Of a stretch of 64,000 nucleotides of DNA, positions 29,102 through 40,100 are shown one piece after another; the first letter of the stretch is position 1; the number at the start of each line of letters is the position of its first letter. The translations under genes and the position numbers were made by a program. Below the pieces are notes generated by a model that saw nothing but the letters and a program-made list of their open reading frames with translations, searched no databases and was not told the origin of the DNA. Location of the stretch: contig JAGHTP010000010.1 of the NCBI GenBank assembly GCA_018065265.1, forward strand, positions 39,738-103,737. Reading direction: 5' to 3'. Origin of the DNA: Candidatus Cryptobacteroides aphodequi. GTDB taxonomy: Bacteria > Bacteroidota > Bacteroidia > Bacteroidales > UBA932.

Positions 29102-30197
29102 TATCTATCGTTGCCGTGACGCTGCCGTCACGGAGCATTATACTTACTTTATCTCCCTCGTTCAGAGCCGAGACGCTGCGCGCAACCATTCCACGCGCAT
29201 CGAGAAGAAGTGAATAGCCTCTCTCCAGGAGCTTTCGCGGATCGGCGGCCAGAATGCGGGCCTGAAGGGTGTCGAGCCGCGCTTCCTGAAGCAGCACTTT
29301 GCCAAGAAAAGCCTGCCTGAGGCGCTCTCCGAGCGAGGTAATGTGCTCGTCCTCGGCGGTGTAGATGTCTATGAAGAAGTCGGCAAGCGCGGTGGGAGTC
29401 TTGAAGAACTGGCGCGCAACCATATCGGCCACGTGGTAGTCGCGGTCGTGGCCTATTGCCGTGAAGACCGGCAGCGGGCACGAAGCGAGTGCGGCGCAGA
29501 TGGAATAGTCGTCAAAGCAGGCCAGATCGGTGTTCGACCCGCCTCCCCTGAGCACAAGCAGGGCATCGAGCGAAGAGTCGAGCGACGCCCTCTGAACAGC
29601 CTCGCAGATGCTGCGCGGTGCGCCGAGCCCCTGCATCGAGGCTTCGAAGAGCACGAGTTCGAAAGCGAAGCCGTAAGCGTTTTCAAGCAGATGGCGCTGG
29701 AAATCGCCCCAGCCTGCGGCGTCGGGAGCGGTTATCACTCCGAGCCGGTATGGCAACTGAGGCAGCGCGAGTTCCTGCTGCGCGTCCATCAGCCCCTCTT
29801 CGGTAAGCCGTTCGATTGTCTTGCGACGCTGTAGTTCGGAATCTCCTTCGGCTCCTTCGAGCGGAGCCAGGTCGTTGATTATCAGGCTCAGGCCGTAAAG
29901 CTCGGAATAGTTAACTCCCACGCTCGCGGCAATCTGCTGGCCGGATGCAAGTGGAACGCCCGCCGCTTCGCGGTAGAAGGCCGAAAGCATCGTGTAAACG
30001 CCCGACCAGATGATGGCCTTGACCTTGGCCTTCTGCACTCCGTTTTCGCTCTGGACGAGTTCCAGATAACAGTGGCCGTTGCTGCGGACCTGCATCTGAG
30101 CCACCTCAGCCTTCACAATGACAGGCTCGCTGAAGAGCTCCGAAAGCCCTTCTTTGATCTGCCTTTGCAGGGTGAGAAGGTCGATGCAGTCGTCCAT
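29079..30197 (-). CDS. xseA: exodeoxyribonuclease VII large subunit
   Basis: OB-fold N-terminus; LGVITAPDAAGWGDFQRHL; LRGGGSNTDLACFDD; AIGHDRDYHVADMVA. Confidence 0.93.
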   Translation of the reverse strand: MDDCIDLLTLQRQIKEGLSELFSEPVIVKAEVAQMQVRSNGHCYLELVQSENGVQKAKVKAIIWSGVYTMLSAFYREAAGVPLASGQQIAASVGVNYSELYGLSLIINDLAPLEGAEGDSELQRRKTIERLTEEGLMDAQQELALPQLPYRLGVITAPDAAGWGDFQRHLLENAYGFAFELVLFEASMQGLGAPRSICEAVQRASLDSSLDALLVLRGGGSNTDLACFDDYSICAALASCPLPVFTAIGHDRDYHVADMVARQFFKTPTALADFFIDIYTAEDEHITSLGERLRQAFLGKVLLQEARLDTLQARILAADPRKLLERGYSLLLDARGMVARSVSALNEGDKVSIMLRDGSVTATIDSVNNGKE

Positions 30198-30205
30198 AGG
30201 CTTTT

Positions 30206-32995
30206 TTATTTTGCTTCGGGCACTCCGCCCATCTCTTCTATGACGGCCGTGCCTTCGGTTACAAGGATGCGGATTTCGGCGGCGCCGGTGCTCTCGAAGC
30301 TGTAGGTATGGGCGCCGACTCCGTCCTTGCTGCCCTTGTAGAGGGTGTAGAACAGGCCGCCGCCGTTGGTGTAGCGGACTTCGAAGCTGCAGTCGGTCTC
30401 GGAGCCCCAGGCCACATCGATATGGTCGACCTTGGAATCGGGAACAAGCTTGAGGGTAAGGTCGTCACCCTTGCGCAGTTTGACAGGGAACTTGCGGGCG
30501 GCATCGGCGGCCGCTGCCCCTTCACCGGTAACGACAAAGCTGTCCTTGAGCCTGATATCCTGCGAAGACGCACCGACGAGCACTTCGAATTCACCGGGCT
30601 CGACAACCCTGCGGAAGTCGCGGTCAAGAAGGCTCATCGCCTTGCCATCGAGGCTGAAGTTCACCTCCCTGGTTTCACCGGGCTCGAGATGAAGCCTTTC
30701 GAAACCGCGGAGCTGACGCTCGTAAACGGTAATGCTGCTGATGCAGTCGTGCAGATAAAGCTGCACAACCTCATCTCCGGCCATCTTGCCGGTATTGGTC
30801 ACTTTGAATCTAACATCCACGCTGCCGCCGGCAGGAATCTCCTTCGCCGAAAGGCTGAGGTCGGAATATTCGAAAGTCGTATAGCTCAAACCGTAGCCGA
30901 AATCGTAGAGTGCGCCGTGAACGCGGCTCTGGCTGCCGTCGGGGCCGGGCTTGGTGTAGCCGTCAACCTGTGAATTGGGCTTGAACGGGAAGTTGAAAGG
31001 AATCTGGCCGACCGAGCGGGGGAAGGTGACGGTAAGTTTTCCGCCGGGGTTATACTCGCCCAGAAGGGCTTCGGCAACCGCAGTGCCTCCGTGTGTTCCG
31101 GGGTACCAGGCTTCGAGTATCGAATTGACATTGGCGTCGGCCCAGTTGATCGAGAGCGGACGGCCGTTGATGAGAACGAGCACCACGGGCGTGCCGGTGG
31201 CGACGACTTTCTCAAGCAGACGCTGCTGGCTGAGCGGCAGATCGAGGCTTGAACGGCTGCGGTTCTCGCCGCAGGTGCGGTAACTTCCACCGAGCACCAC
31301 GACAGCCACATCGCTGCGCTTTGCGGCCTTGACGGCTTTGGCGGCCATCTTTGTCTCGGCCTTCGTGGGAGTGTCGGCAATGAGTTCAGTATTCGGCCAG
31401 TCGGGCTCGGTAATCTCGCATCCGCGCTCATAAACGACTTCCGCCTTGTCGGCAAGAGCCTTGCGCAGGCCGCCGAGCACCGTAACGGCTTCGGTAGCCT
31501 GAGGGCCGTAGTGGCAATGCACGAAGTTCTCCTCATCGGCGTTGGGGCCTATGACAGCCACTCTCTTGAGTTTTGATGCGTCGAGGGGCAGAAGGCCGTC
31601 GTTCTTCAGGAGGACGAGGCTCTCGCGCGAAGCTTTCAGGGCCCACTCGTTGTTTGCCGGACTGTTCACGGTCTCGTCGGCGAGCTTGTAGTCAAGCTGA
31701 TAGGGTTTGTCGAAAAGGCCCACGATGAACTTGACCCTGAGGATGTCGGCCACCCTCTCGTCGATAACCGACATAGGTATGCGGCCTTCCTCGACCAGTT
31801 CACGCAGCGGCAGCACGTAGCTGTCGGGGCTGCGGAAGGTGCAGCGCACGTTAAGACCGGCCATAACTGACTGATATACAGACTCCTTCATATTGGGAGT
31901 CACCTTGTGCTTCGAATGCAGATACTCCACGGCGTCGGAGTCGGAAACCACGTATCCGTGGAAGCCCATATCCTCGCGAAGCCTTTCATAAAGCCAGTAA
32001 TGACTGCCTTCGACGGGCTCTCCGTCTATGTCATTGTACGAGCACATGAGGCCGAGAAGACCCGCACGCTCGATTACTTCGCGCCAGGGGTAAAGATGTA
32101 TGTTCTCAACTTCGTGAGGCCCGATCTGAGGGTCCACGCGGGCCATACCCTCGCGGGCGCCCTTGCAGTTGGAATATGCCAGGAAGTGCTTCGATGTCGC
32201 TACAACCTTGCCTTCGGACTGCATTCCGCGCACCATCTCGACGCCGAGTTCGGCAACCAGGAAGGGACTCTCGCCGTAAACTTCTTCGTAACGGCCCCAG
32301 CGCTGGTCGCGGCCTACGTCGAGGATGGGAGCATAGACATTCGTGTAGCCGAGGAGCCTGCCCTCGCCGCCGGTGATTTCACCGACCTTTCCTATGAGTT
32401 CGCGGTCCCAGGTATGGCCAAGGCCAAGCTGGGTAGGGAAATTGGTTGCGATATACGATTCCACTCCGCGGATTCCCTCGTTCGTGAAATCGACGGGAAT
32501 GCCGAGCCTTGTCTGCTCTACGAAGAACTGCTGTACCTTGTTGATTGCCCAGGCGTGCTTCGAAGCCGGCCAGATATATTCGGCACCGGCTCCCTGGGTA
32601 GGTCTTCCGTTCACTCCGGAAAAACCGTTCAGGTGCTCGTCGATGGCACCGATGCCATCCTTCCAGAGCCTTTCGCTCCACTCGGGTGTGGGCAGATGGT
32701 CCCGCAGCACACGGCCATAACCGTAGAGGGTGACCATCTGACAGGTCTTTTCCTCGAGGGTCATCTGCGAAAGAAGGTCGGCGATGCGTTCGTCAAGAGC
32801 AGCGGCGGGGTCTTCATAGACATCCTTGACACCATTCTTGTTGAAATCGACCCAACCATCGTGGTAAATTTCACCGGTTCCGATTACTTCGTAACTGCTG
32901 TAATCGATGTTCTGCGTGTCCGCCGTGAGCGCTGTGGCTCCGGCGAGAGAGAGGGCAGCGACTGCTGCAAGGGAATATATCTTTCTGAGTGTCAT
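30206..32995 (-). CDS. GH3 family beta-glucosidase-like hydrolase, secreted
   Basis: LLSQMTLEEKTCQM; VVATSKHFLAYSN; GYVVSDSDAVEYLHSKH; C-terminal Fn3-like domain. Confidence 0.95.
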   Translation of the reverse strand: MTLRKIYSLAAVAALSLAGATALTADTQNIDYSSYEVIGTGEIYHDGWVDFNKNGVKDVYEDPAAALDERIADLLSQMTLEEKTCQMVTLYGYGRVLRDHLPTPEWSERLWKDGIGAIDEHLNGFSGVNGRPTQGAGAEYIWPASKHAWAINKVQQFFVEQTRLGIPVDFTNEGIRGVESYIATNFPTQLGLGHTWDRELIGKVGEITGGEGRLLGYTNVYAPILDVGRDQRWGRYEEVYGESPFLVAELGVEMVRGMQSEGKVVATSKHFLAYSNCKGAREGMARVDPQIGPHEVENIHLYPWREVIERAGLLGLMCSYNDIDGEPVEGSHYWLYERLREDMGFHGYVVSDSDAVEYLHSKHKVTPNMKESVYQSVMAGLNVRCTFRSPDSYVLPLRELVEEGRIPMSVIDERVADILRVKFIVGLFDKPYQLDYKLADETVNSPANNEWALKASRESLVLLKNDGLLPLDASKLKRVAVIGPNADEENFVHCHYGPQATEAVTVLGGLRKALADKAEVVYERGCEITEPDWPNTELIADTPTKAETKMAAKAVKAAKRSDVAVVVLGGSYRTCGENRSRSSLDLPLSQQRLLEKVVATGTPVVLVLINGRPLSINWADANVNSILEAWYPGTHGGTAVAEALLGEYNPGGKLTVTFPRSVGQIPFNFPFKPNSQVDGYTKPGPDGSQSRVHGALYDFGYGLSYTTFEYSDLSLSAKEIPAGGSVDVRFKVTNTGKMAGDEVVQLYLHDCISSITVYERQLRGFERLHLEPGETREVNFSLDGKAMSLLDRDFRRVVEPGEFEVLVGASSQDIRLKDSFVVTGEGAAAADAARKFPVKLRKGDDLTLKLVPDSKVDHIDVAWGSETDCSFEVRYTNGGGLFYTLYKGSKDGVGAHTYSFESTGAAEIRILVTEGTAVIEEMGGVPEAK

Positions 32996-33028
32996 TTTGT
33001 CGTTCGGGCAGGGCCACTCGGGCCGGGA

Positions 33029-34336
33029 TTATTTCTGGCGGCAGAAAATCTGCACGGGACAGCCGCAGAGGTCGAAATGCTCGCGAAGCTGGTTCTCAAG
33101 GAAGCGCTTGTACGGGTCCTTGATGTACTGAGGAAGGTTGCAGAAGAACGCAAATGCGGGGAATGCAGTAGGCAGCTGGGTGATGTACTTGATCTTCACG
33201 TACTTTCCCTTCCATGCAGGAGGAGGAGTCTCCTCGAGTATTGGCAGAAGCGCCTCGTTCAGGCGGGCCGTTGAAATCTTGCGGCGGTAGTTCTCGCAGA
33301 CTCTGGCAACTGCGTCGAGCACATCCTGGATGCGCTGCATCTTTACTACCGATGTGAACACGATGGGCACGTCAGTGAAAGGTGCGATACGCTCACGCAG
33401 CGAGCGTTCATACTCCTTGAGCGTGTTGCTATCCTTGATGAAGAGGTCCCACTTGTTCACAACCAGCACGCATCCCTTGCGGTTCTTCTGGATCAGGTTG
33501 AAGATGTTCATATCCTGGGCCTCCATACCGGTGGTGGCATCTATCATCATAACACACACATCGCTATGCTCTATGGCGCGGATGCTGCGCATTACCGAAT
33601 AGAACTCGAGGTCTTCGTGAACCTTGCTCTTGCGGCGTATACCTGCGGTATCGACCAGCATGAACTCGTGGCCGAACTTGTTGTAATGGGTCTCGATGGA
33701 GTCGCGCGTGGTGCCGGCAACGGGAGTCACGATGTTGCGCTGCTCACCGAGCAGGGCGTTCGTGATGGACGATTTGCCCACATTTGGTTTGCCCACGATA
33801 GCGATTCTGGGGAGATCGGCGTAAGGGTCCTCCTCCTTTGTCTCCTCAGGAAGGATGCGGACAATCTCGTCCAGCAGGTCGCCGGTTCCGGAGCCGTTGG
33901 CTGCAGATATGCTCCATATCTCACCGAGACCGAGGCTGTAGAACTGGTATGCGTCGTACTGCTTGTCACCGCTGTCCACCTTGTTCACACACAGGACCAC
34001 AGGCTTTTTGCTACGGCGGAGGACATCAGCAATCTCGGAATCGTAATCGGTCACTCCGGTAGCCGCCTCAACCATGAACAGAACGGCGTCCGCCTCGTTT
34101 ATGGCTATCTGCACCTGTTCGCGGATAGCGGATTCGAACACGTCCTCGGAATTGGTCGTGTAACCACCTGTGTCCACTACGGAGAACTCTCTTCCGCACC
34201 ACTCACAACGGCCGTAGTGACGGTCGCGGGTCACGCCCGCGGTATCGTCCACAATGGCCTGCCTCATTCCCACCAGACGGTTGAAGAGGGTTGATTTGCC
34301 GACATTCGGCCGGCCGACTATCGCTAATAGACTCAT
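33029..34336 (-). CDS. der: ribosome biogenesis GTPase Der
   Basis: Two tandem G domains: [14 protein letters not shown] and [37 protein letters not shown]-like C-terminus. Confidence 0.98.
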   Translation of the reverse strand: MSLLAIVGRPNVGKSTLFNRLVGMRQAIVDDTAGVTRDRHYGRCEWCGREFSVVDTGGYTTNSEDVFESAIREQVQIAINEADAVLFMVEAATGVTDYDSEIADVLRRSKKPVVLCVNKVDSGDKQYDAYQFYSLGLGEIWSISAANGSGTGDLLDEIVRILPEETKEEDPYADLPRIAIVGKPNVGKSSITNALLGEQRNIVTPVAGTTRDSIETHYNKFGHEFMLVDTAGIRRKSKVHEDLEFYSVMRSIRAIEHSDVCVMMIDATTGMEAQDMNIFNLIQKNRKGCVLVVNKWDLFIKDSNTLKEYERSLRERIAPFTDVPIVFTSVVKMQRIQDVLDAVARVCENYRRKISTARLNEALLPILEETPPPAWKGKYVKIKYITQLPTAFPAFAFFCNLPQYIKDPYKRFLENQLREHFDLCGCPVQIFCRQK

Positions 34337-34563
34337 ACGTTGAATTTACAGTCACGGCAGGCCTCTTCCGTGCCCCTGGCCTTGCAGTGCGTGCCGTGCA
34401 ATTCGGCATCCTCGTCCTTGAAGCAGCGGATTCCGCGCTTTTGCATCTCTTCGTTCGAGCCCACGTCGTACTTCGGGAACTCACCGTCCTTCTTCAGAAG
34501 GAAGATGCACATCCCGGCTATGCCGAGGGCCAGAATCACTGCCGCTGCAAGGAAAGTTACCAT
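34333..34563 (-). CDS. small membrane-anchored Cys-containing protein (NqrM-like?)
   Basis: N-terminal TM helix; [38 protein letters not shown]. Confidence 0.5.
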   Translation of the reverse strand: MVTFLAAAVILALGIAGMCIFLLKKDGEFPKYDVGSNEEMQKRGIRCFKDEDAELHGTHCKARGTEEACRDCKFNV

Positions 34564-34576
34564 TGTTGAACAAAAA

Positions 34577-35548
34577 CTATCTGTCGAACTCCGGGCTGAT
34601 AGGCTCGTAGTTGTAAACCTTGTCGATTATGCTTGCGAACACACCGGCCATAGAGACGATACGAATCTTGCTGTCGTCCGCAAGTTCCGGATGTGGTACC
34701 GAGTCAGTGATGTACACCTCGCTGAGGGCAGACTCGTGAATACGTTTCACGGCTTCGCCACTGAGAACTCCGTGGCTGGCGCAGGCACGTACCGAATTCG
34801 CGCCCTGTTCGAGCAGCAGATTCGCAGCCTTGCAGAGGGTGCCGGCAGTATCGATCATATCGTCGATGATGAACACGTCCTTGCCTTCTATGTCGCCGAT
34901 GGCGGTGATGTTGGCGACCACATTGGCCCTCTCGCGAGTCTTGTGGCAGACAATCATCGAGGCGTCCAGAGCGCGCGCATACACTGCGGCCTTCTTGGCA
35001 CCACCCATATCAGGAGCCGCGATCGCCAGGTTCGGGAGTTTCATATCCCTGATCATAGGGATGAACACCTTCGAGCCGTACACGTGGTCGACGGGGATAT
35101 CGAAGAAGCCCTGTATCTGGTCGGCGTGCAGGTCGCAAGTCATCACGCGGTCAGCACCTGCGGCGTGAAGAAGATTTGCCACCAGCTTGGCTCCGATGGC
35201 CACACGCGGACGGTCCTTTCGGTCCTGGCGGGCCCATCCGAAATAGGGCATTACCGCAATGACCGTGTCGGCTGATGCCCGCTTCGCAGCATCGATGCTG
35301 AGCAGGAGTTCCATCAGGTTGTCTGCGGGCGGAATTGTAGACTGGATGATATACACAGTCGCGCCGCGGACGCTCTCATTGAACTGCGGCTGGAATTCTC
35401 CGTCGGAGAACTTGTCGCACACAAGGGCTCCGAGTTTCATTTCGGGGCTGCCTGCCGGGGCATTGGCATTGAGGGCATCAATTACTTTCAGGGCGAAATC
35501 GCGGGATGCGCCGCAGGCGAAAATCGCCATCCTGTGAGTGTGGATCAT
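34577..35548 (-). CDS. prs: ribose-phosphate pyrophosphokinase
   Basis: DGEFQPQFNESVRGATVYIIQST; FGWARQDRKDRPRVAIGAKLVANLL; DDMIDTAGT. Confidence 0.96.
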   Translation of the reverse strand: MIHTHRMAIFACGASRDFALKVIDALNANAPAGSPEMKLGALVCDKFSDGEFQPQFNESVRGATVYIIQSTIPPADNLMELLLSIDAAKRASADTVIAVMPYFGWARQDRKDRPRVAIGAKLVANLLHAAGADRVMTCDLHADQIQGFFDIPVDHVYGSKVFIPMIRDMKLPNLAIAAPDMGGAKKAAVYARALDASMIVCHKTRERANVVANITAIGDIEGKDVFIIDDMIDTAGTLCKAANLLLEQGANSVRACASHGVLSGEAVKRIHESALSEVYITDSVPHPELADDSKIRIVSMAGVFASIIDKVYNYEPISPEFDR

Positions 35549-36147
35549 TGGGTTAGAGTGTTAAGGATCTTGCCTATGTAATCAAGTATTTCTTCCCGTC
35601 CGAGGCCGGACTGGGCTGAACTTGCAAAGTATGGAGGGAGGGTCTCCCAGTCGCGAAGCAGAATCTGCTCGTCGCGCGCGAGCTGGGCCTTGAGCACATT
35701 GGGGCCCTGTTTGTCGCACTTCGTGAAGATGATTGCGCAGGGGATGCCGTTCTCGCCGAGTTCCGAAAGAAAGTCGACGTCTATCTTGCCGATGTCGTGA
35801 CGCGAGTCGACCAGCACGAAGAGCATCACCAGTTCCTGGCTGTTGTGGATGTAGTCACGGATGAGGGCCTTGAGTTCGTCACGGCCTTTCTGCGACATCT
35901 GGGCATAGCCATAACCCGGCAGATCGACCAGATACCAGCTGTCGTTGATGAGGAAATGATTGACGAGTTTGGTCTTGCCCGGGGTGGACGAGGTCATCGC
36001 CAGCTTGCCGTTGCGGCAGAGCATATTAATGAGGCTGCTCTTCCCCACGTTCGAACGCCCTATGAAAGCGAACTCGGGGAGCCTGCGGGCAGGTCTCTGG
36101 CCAACTCTCGTGGAGCTTCCGGCAAATGTTGCGCTGGTTATCTTCAT
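35545..36147 (-). CDS. engB: ribosome biogenesis GTP-binding protein EngB/YsxC
   Basis: FIGRSNVGKSSLINML; TPGKTKLVNHFLIN; DLPGYGYAQ. Start assigned to MKITSATFAG. Confidence 0.94.
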   Translation of the reverse strand: MKITSATFAGSSTRVGQRPARRLPEFAFIGRSNVGKSSLINMLCRNGKLAMTSSTPGKTKLVNHFLINDSWYLVDLPGYGYAQMSQKGRDELKALIRDYIHNSQELVMLFVLVDSRHDIGKIDVDFLSELGENGIPCAIIFTKCDKQGPNVLKAQLARDEQILLRDWETLPPYFASSAQSGLGREEILDYIGKILNTLTQ

Positions 36148-36330
36148 ACTATTCCCGGCACCGGTTGCGCGCATTTTGCCGCATTCCCGGACCTTCGCGC
36201 AAATTTAACGAAAATCCCGCACATTTCCGCTAATGCGGAACGCTTATCCCGCGAAACTTGTTTTTCTGCTTCGCTGCGCCTGGAGGGCGGACCGGCAAAA
36301 CTGTATTTTGCAATACAATGCTTTACCAGA

Positions 36331-36546
36331 GGTGGCGGGATGCCGGGGGCGCGGGTAGCGTGGTGAGCGATTTTGAGCGAAGCGGATTAAGTCGAGCATG
36401 AGACGGAAGGCCGGTTGCGCGCAGCGCAATTGCGAGCATGTCTGAGCACGTAGTGCGAGTTGCGCAGTCAAAGGCCTTCCGGCCACGCGAGACCCGCGTC
36501 GCGAAGCATGAGCGAACCTGCGACCGCGCCCCGGCATCCCGCCACC
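36331..36546. repeat. noncoding element bounded by near-perfect about 23-bp inverted repeats
   Basis: GGTGGCGGGATGCCGGGGGCGCGG at 36331 versus CCGCGCCCCGGCATCCCGCCACC at 36524-36546 (one base length difference); inner hairpins TTGCGC-GCA-GCGCAA (36415-36429) and GCAC-GTA-GTGC. Confidence 0.75.
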
Positions 36547-36648
36547 GGCTGAAAGGTGCTGCCGCGCTCCGGCTCCACGTTGCCTCGGCAGCGCACCAGG
36601 TATCTGCGAACGGACGGAGTGATGTAATCAGTCCTGTTCTCACACAAA

Positions 36649-36801
36649 GAGCGGAGTTTTACGACTTTGGGCCTGTTTTCCGTAAAACTCGGGGTTGTCG
36701 AGCGGAGTTTTACGATTTTGAGGCCTTTTTTCGTAAAACTCGGAGCCGAAGAGCGGAGTTTTACGACTTTGAGGCCTTTTTTCGTAAAACTCCTAGTTGA
36801 A
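36649..36801. repeat. three tandem 51-bp repeats, each containing a stem-loop
   Basis: Units start at 36649, 36700 and 36751: GAGCGGAGTTTTACGAYTTTGRGGCC..TTTTCGTAAAACTC; stem AGTTTTACG/CGTAAAACT in each. Confidence 0.9.
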
Positions 36802-36817
36802 GAGTTGAGGCAGCACC

Positions 36818-36846
36818 ACCGCCGCGCGAAAGCGATGCGCGGCGGT
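36818..36846. repeat. perfect 10-bp inverted repeat
   Basis: ACCGCCGCGC-gaaagcgat-GCGCGGCGGT. Confidence 0.8.
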
Positions 36847-37030
36847 TACAGGCGCGGCTGTGGTGGGCTCTGGGGAACGGCCCTCCTCGCCACGCCTGTT
36901 GCCTAGTCGGCCGGGACCTTCCTTGAAAAAAAGCTCAGATCAAGGACGGAGGCAGAACAGGTAGCGAAGCGGGAAGGATGGAGCGCGAAGCGCGGAAGTT
37001 TTGCTCCCGGCCCGCCCTACAGGCGCGGCG

Positions 37031-37114
37031 GCGGGGGTAAAAAGACCGATTCTGCCCCCCCGCAGCTTGCTTTTTCGGCACGGCGGGGGCAAAAAGACCG
37101 GTTTCGCCCCCCGC
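37031..37114. repeat. two copies of a G/C-arm hairpin with shared AAAAAGACCG loop sequence
   Basis: GCGGGGGTAAAAAGACCGATTCTGCCCCCCCGC (37031-37063) and GCGGGGGCAAAAAGACCGGTTTCGCCCCCCGC (37083-37114), abutting the stop of the kinase gene. Confidence 0.75.
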
Positions 37115-40100
37115 TAAGCGGGGTAGCGGATGGTGAAACAGGCGCCGCCGAGCAGAAGGCTGCGCGAATACGAGATGGTAGCGTTGCAGTTCTCGAGAAT
37201 CGAACGCGAAATGGCAAGTCCGAGGCCACTGCCGCCGCTCTTTGTCGTGAAATTCGGCGTAAAGAGCTTTGCAACGTTCTCCTCGCCGACTCCCGGGCCG
37301 CAATCCTCCACGACAATGTCGTAGTAGCCTTCTTCGGAAGATCTGCGAAGCGAAACCGCCACGTGCACATCACCGCCGGCGCCCTCGCAAGCCTGCACGG
37401 CATTGCTGAGCAGGTTCACTATCACACGGGTCAGCTGAGGCTTCGGGCCCCTGACAGTCACATCCTCCAGACCGATGTACTCAATCACAGAACCGGGACG
37501 TGACTCGAAGAGCGATATCTCCTCTTTGAGAAGTTTATCAAGCGCTATCTCCACGGGCTCCTCGGTATAGAGTTTCGCGAACGTCGAGAACTCATTGGCG
37601 GTATCGGAAAGCACATCGATGTGGTCCAGAAGAACACCAGCCGCCTTCTCGAACTTCTCCTCCCAGTCGGGATCGCCATTCTGCTTGAGACGTATGAGGC
37701 GCTGGATCTGCAGCTTCATCGGCGTAAGCGGGTTCTTGATCTCGTGCGCCACCTGACGGGCCATCCCCGACCAGGCCTTGTCGCGCTCTGCCTGTGCCAG
37801 TTTGCGTGTGCTTTCGCCCAGTTCGCGTACCATTCGGTTGTACGAATCCACAATCGAGGAAATCTCATCCTTGCGGTCGTATTCGATGTATTCAAGCGAA
37901 TCGAGGTCGGCCGAAACCATCTTCGCACCCATATCGTAAAGCGGCGCGAACATCCTGTCCAGTATCTTTCCCGTAAGGAAGAATGCAACCAGAAGCAGCA
38001 GGAGGAACACCGTCATAATGGTGGCAAGGTGCATCACGGCGTCGCTTTCGAAGTCGAAATCGCCACCGGAATACAGGCACGAGGCCACGGCCAGAAGCTG
38101 TCCGTCAGGGCCGGTTACCGGAGCGTAAAGAGCGTGGATATGTTCGGAGCCGGCAGCGGAATGGGACATCGCAACGCCCTTGTGGCGATGGACTATCTGC
38201 TCGAACGGCTCCCTTTCCATACGGCTGCTGCGGCTGAGCTTTTCGTACGACATAGGCGTCGTAGTCATATACAGACGGCCGTCGGTACGGTAGATCGAAA
38301 GATCGGAGTTGGTATTATCGCCAACCTTGCGCAAACTGTTGAACAGGTCTCGTCTATTCAGAAGGTCGAGCGACGCCACATTGCCGAGTTCCTCATCGAG
38401 CATCACGCGCACGGTGTTCATCTTTTCGGTAAGGAGCTTGCGGGAATTGGCCTCGTTGCGCTGGTACACGAAAATGACGCTCACGGTCGCAAGCGCCGCC
38501 AGCGTAAGCATCAGCGAGAACATCACCACGGCTGAAATGCGGGTGCGGAAATAGCTGCTCCTCCGCCCGTTCGCGCGGCCATAGCCTATGCGGAAAAGGC
38601 TCGAAGCGCCGAAAAGCATCAGCGAGAGCAGGATCAGGGCTACCAGCACGCGGTATCCGCTGTTCGCGGGGCGCGAAAGTATCATCAGCGCGCCTTCATC
38701 CAGCCTCGTGAAGAAGTGGATATAGCCGCCGTATTCGAAGAAATCGCGTCCGCTGTTGAACGAAGGGTCGTAAAGATTGTCGGCGAGCACGCTCGGGTAA
38801 ACATAGTTCCCGCGGTAGAACTGGCGCTCCATCCCCTCGTACTTGGCGAACGAATAGCGCGGCGGCACCAGCGACGTGCGCGGAGCCAGATTGTCGCCCG
38901 TACCCTGGCGGTGCATTCCGGCCTTGGGATCGAGCGTTATGGTGACATTGCTTATGCCTGTGAACTCGCCGTAATAGATGAACGAAGCCCGGTAACGGCA
39001 CTGTCCTCCGGCTGCCGGAGAATAATGGAAGCGCGAAGCCGGGGCTATGGGTTCGCCCTCGGAAGCCTGTGGCTCGGAACCGATCGATATGAGTATGTCA
39101 TACGCGCCGGCAACCTGACCCAGATAAGACGAGATGATGCGCGAGGCGACCATCTGCGAAGGATTGTCCATATCGAGCGACAGGGCTATCAGAGGATCGG
39201 ACGCAATGCGGTTCTCAATATTCAGGAGCTGCCTTTCGAGCGGGATGTTTCGTTCAGCGGAAAGCCTGTCCGCCCATCCTGCGACCCGGATCTTCTCGGC
39301 CCCGAAGCCAAAGTGCCCGGCCGAAAGGGTGATGACCGTGGCGCAAAGGAGCGAAAACAGAATGCGCGAACGTGTCGAGAACGCTTCGAAGCGGCCTGTG
39401 AGCTGCAGGAGCATAGGCATGCACAGCGACAGAAGGACCAGCGAGAAGAGCACCATTGCGCTGTGCAGGTCGAGCTGATTGATCTTGTAAAGCTCCAGAT
39501 TGACATCGGTCGCAGATATTATATCCCTGACGGAAAGGGCGATGAACCAGGGCACGCAGAGTGCCAGCAGGCCCATTATTATTACGAGCATATGGCGCGA
39601 AGGACGTCCTTCGACCCTCTGCCAGATATCGCGGCGGGCCTGGTACAGGAACAGCACCATCAGGAAAAGCGCCGCGCTTAAGATCAGAAAACGCCAGATG
39701 GCGCTGTCGGGCATATGCGCCGGGACAACCAGCGAAAGCGCGAAGGCCGATACGAACGATATTCCTATCCCGAACAGCGAACGGGGAAGAGTCCTTTTGC
39801 CAACGCCCACCCACAAGAGCGCCGCTGCAACGAAAAGAAGGGTTGCAAGCAGATACAGGGGGAACGAGACGTTCCTGTTACGGGCCTCATCGGGAAGAGA
39901 GATGCAGAACTGCGGTATTCCCGCCACCTTCACGATCACACCGCCCTCGACAGCGGACGGGCTGATGACATAGCGACGGGCCAGATTCTCGATTCCGAAG
40001 CCGGCGAATATCTTGACCGAACCGCCTGAAATATCCTCGCGTCTGAAAACGAAGGGCTTGCCGCCCATCATCTTGAAGCTGTATTCCGTCGAAGCGTCAA

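Noticed and set aside
36649-36801. CRISPR array
   Set aside because: Units are contiguous near-identical 51-bp repeats without unique spacers, and no cas genes are seen
36244-37303. ORFs in the repeat island, including 36438-36800 with 17-aa repeats
   Set aside because: Arg-rich, no domains; the apparent protein repeat is a by-product of 51-bp DNA repeats
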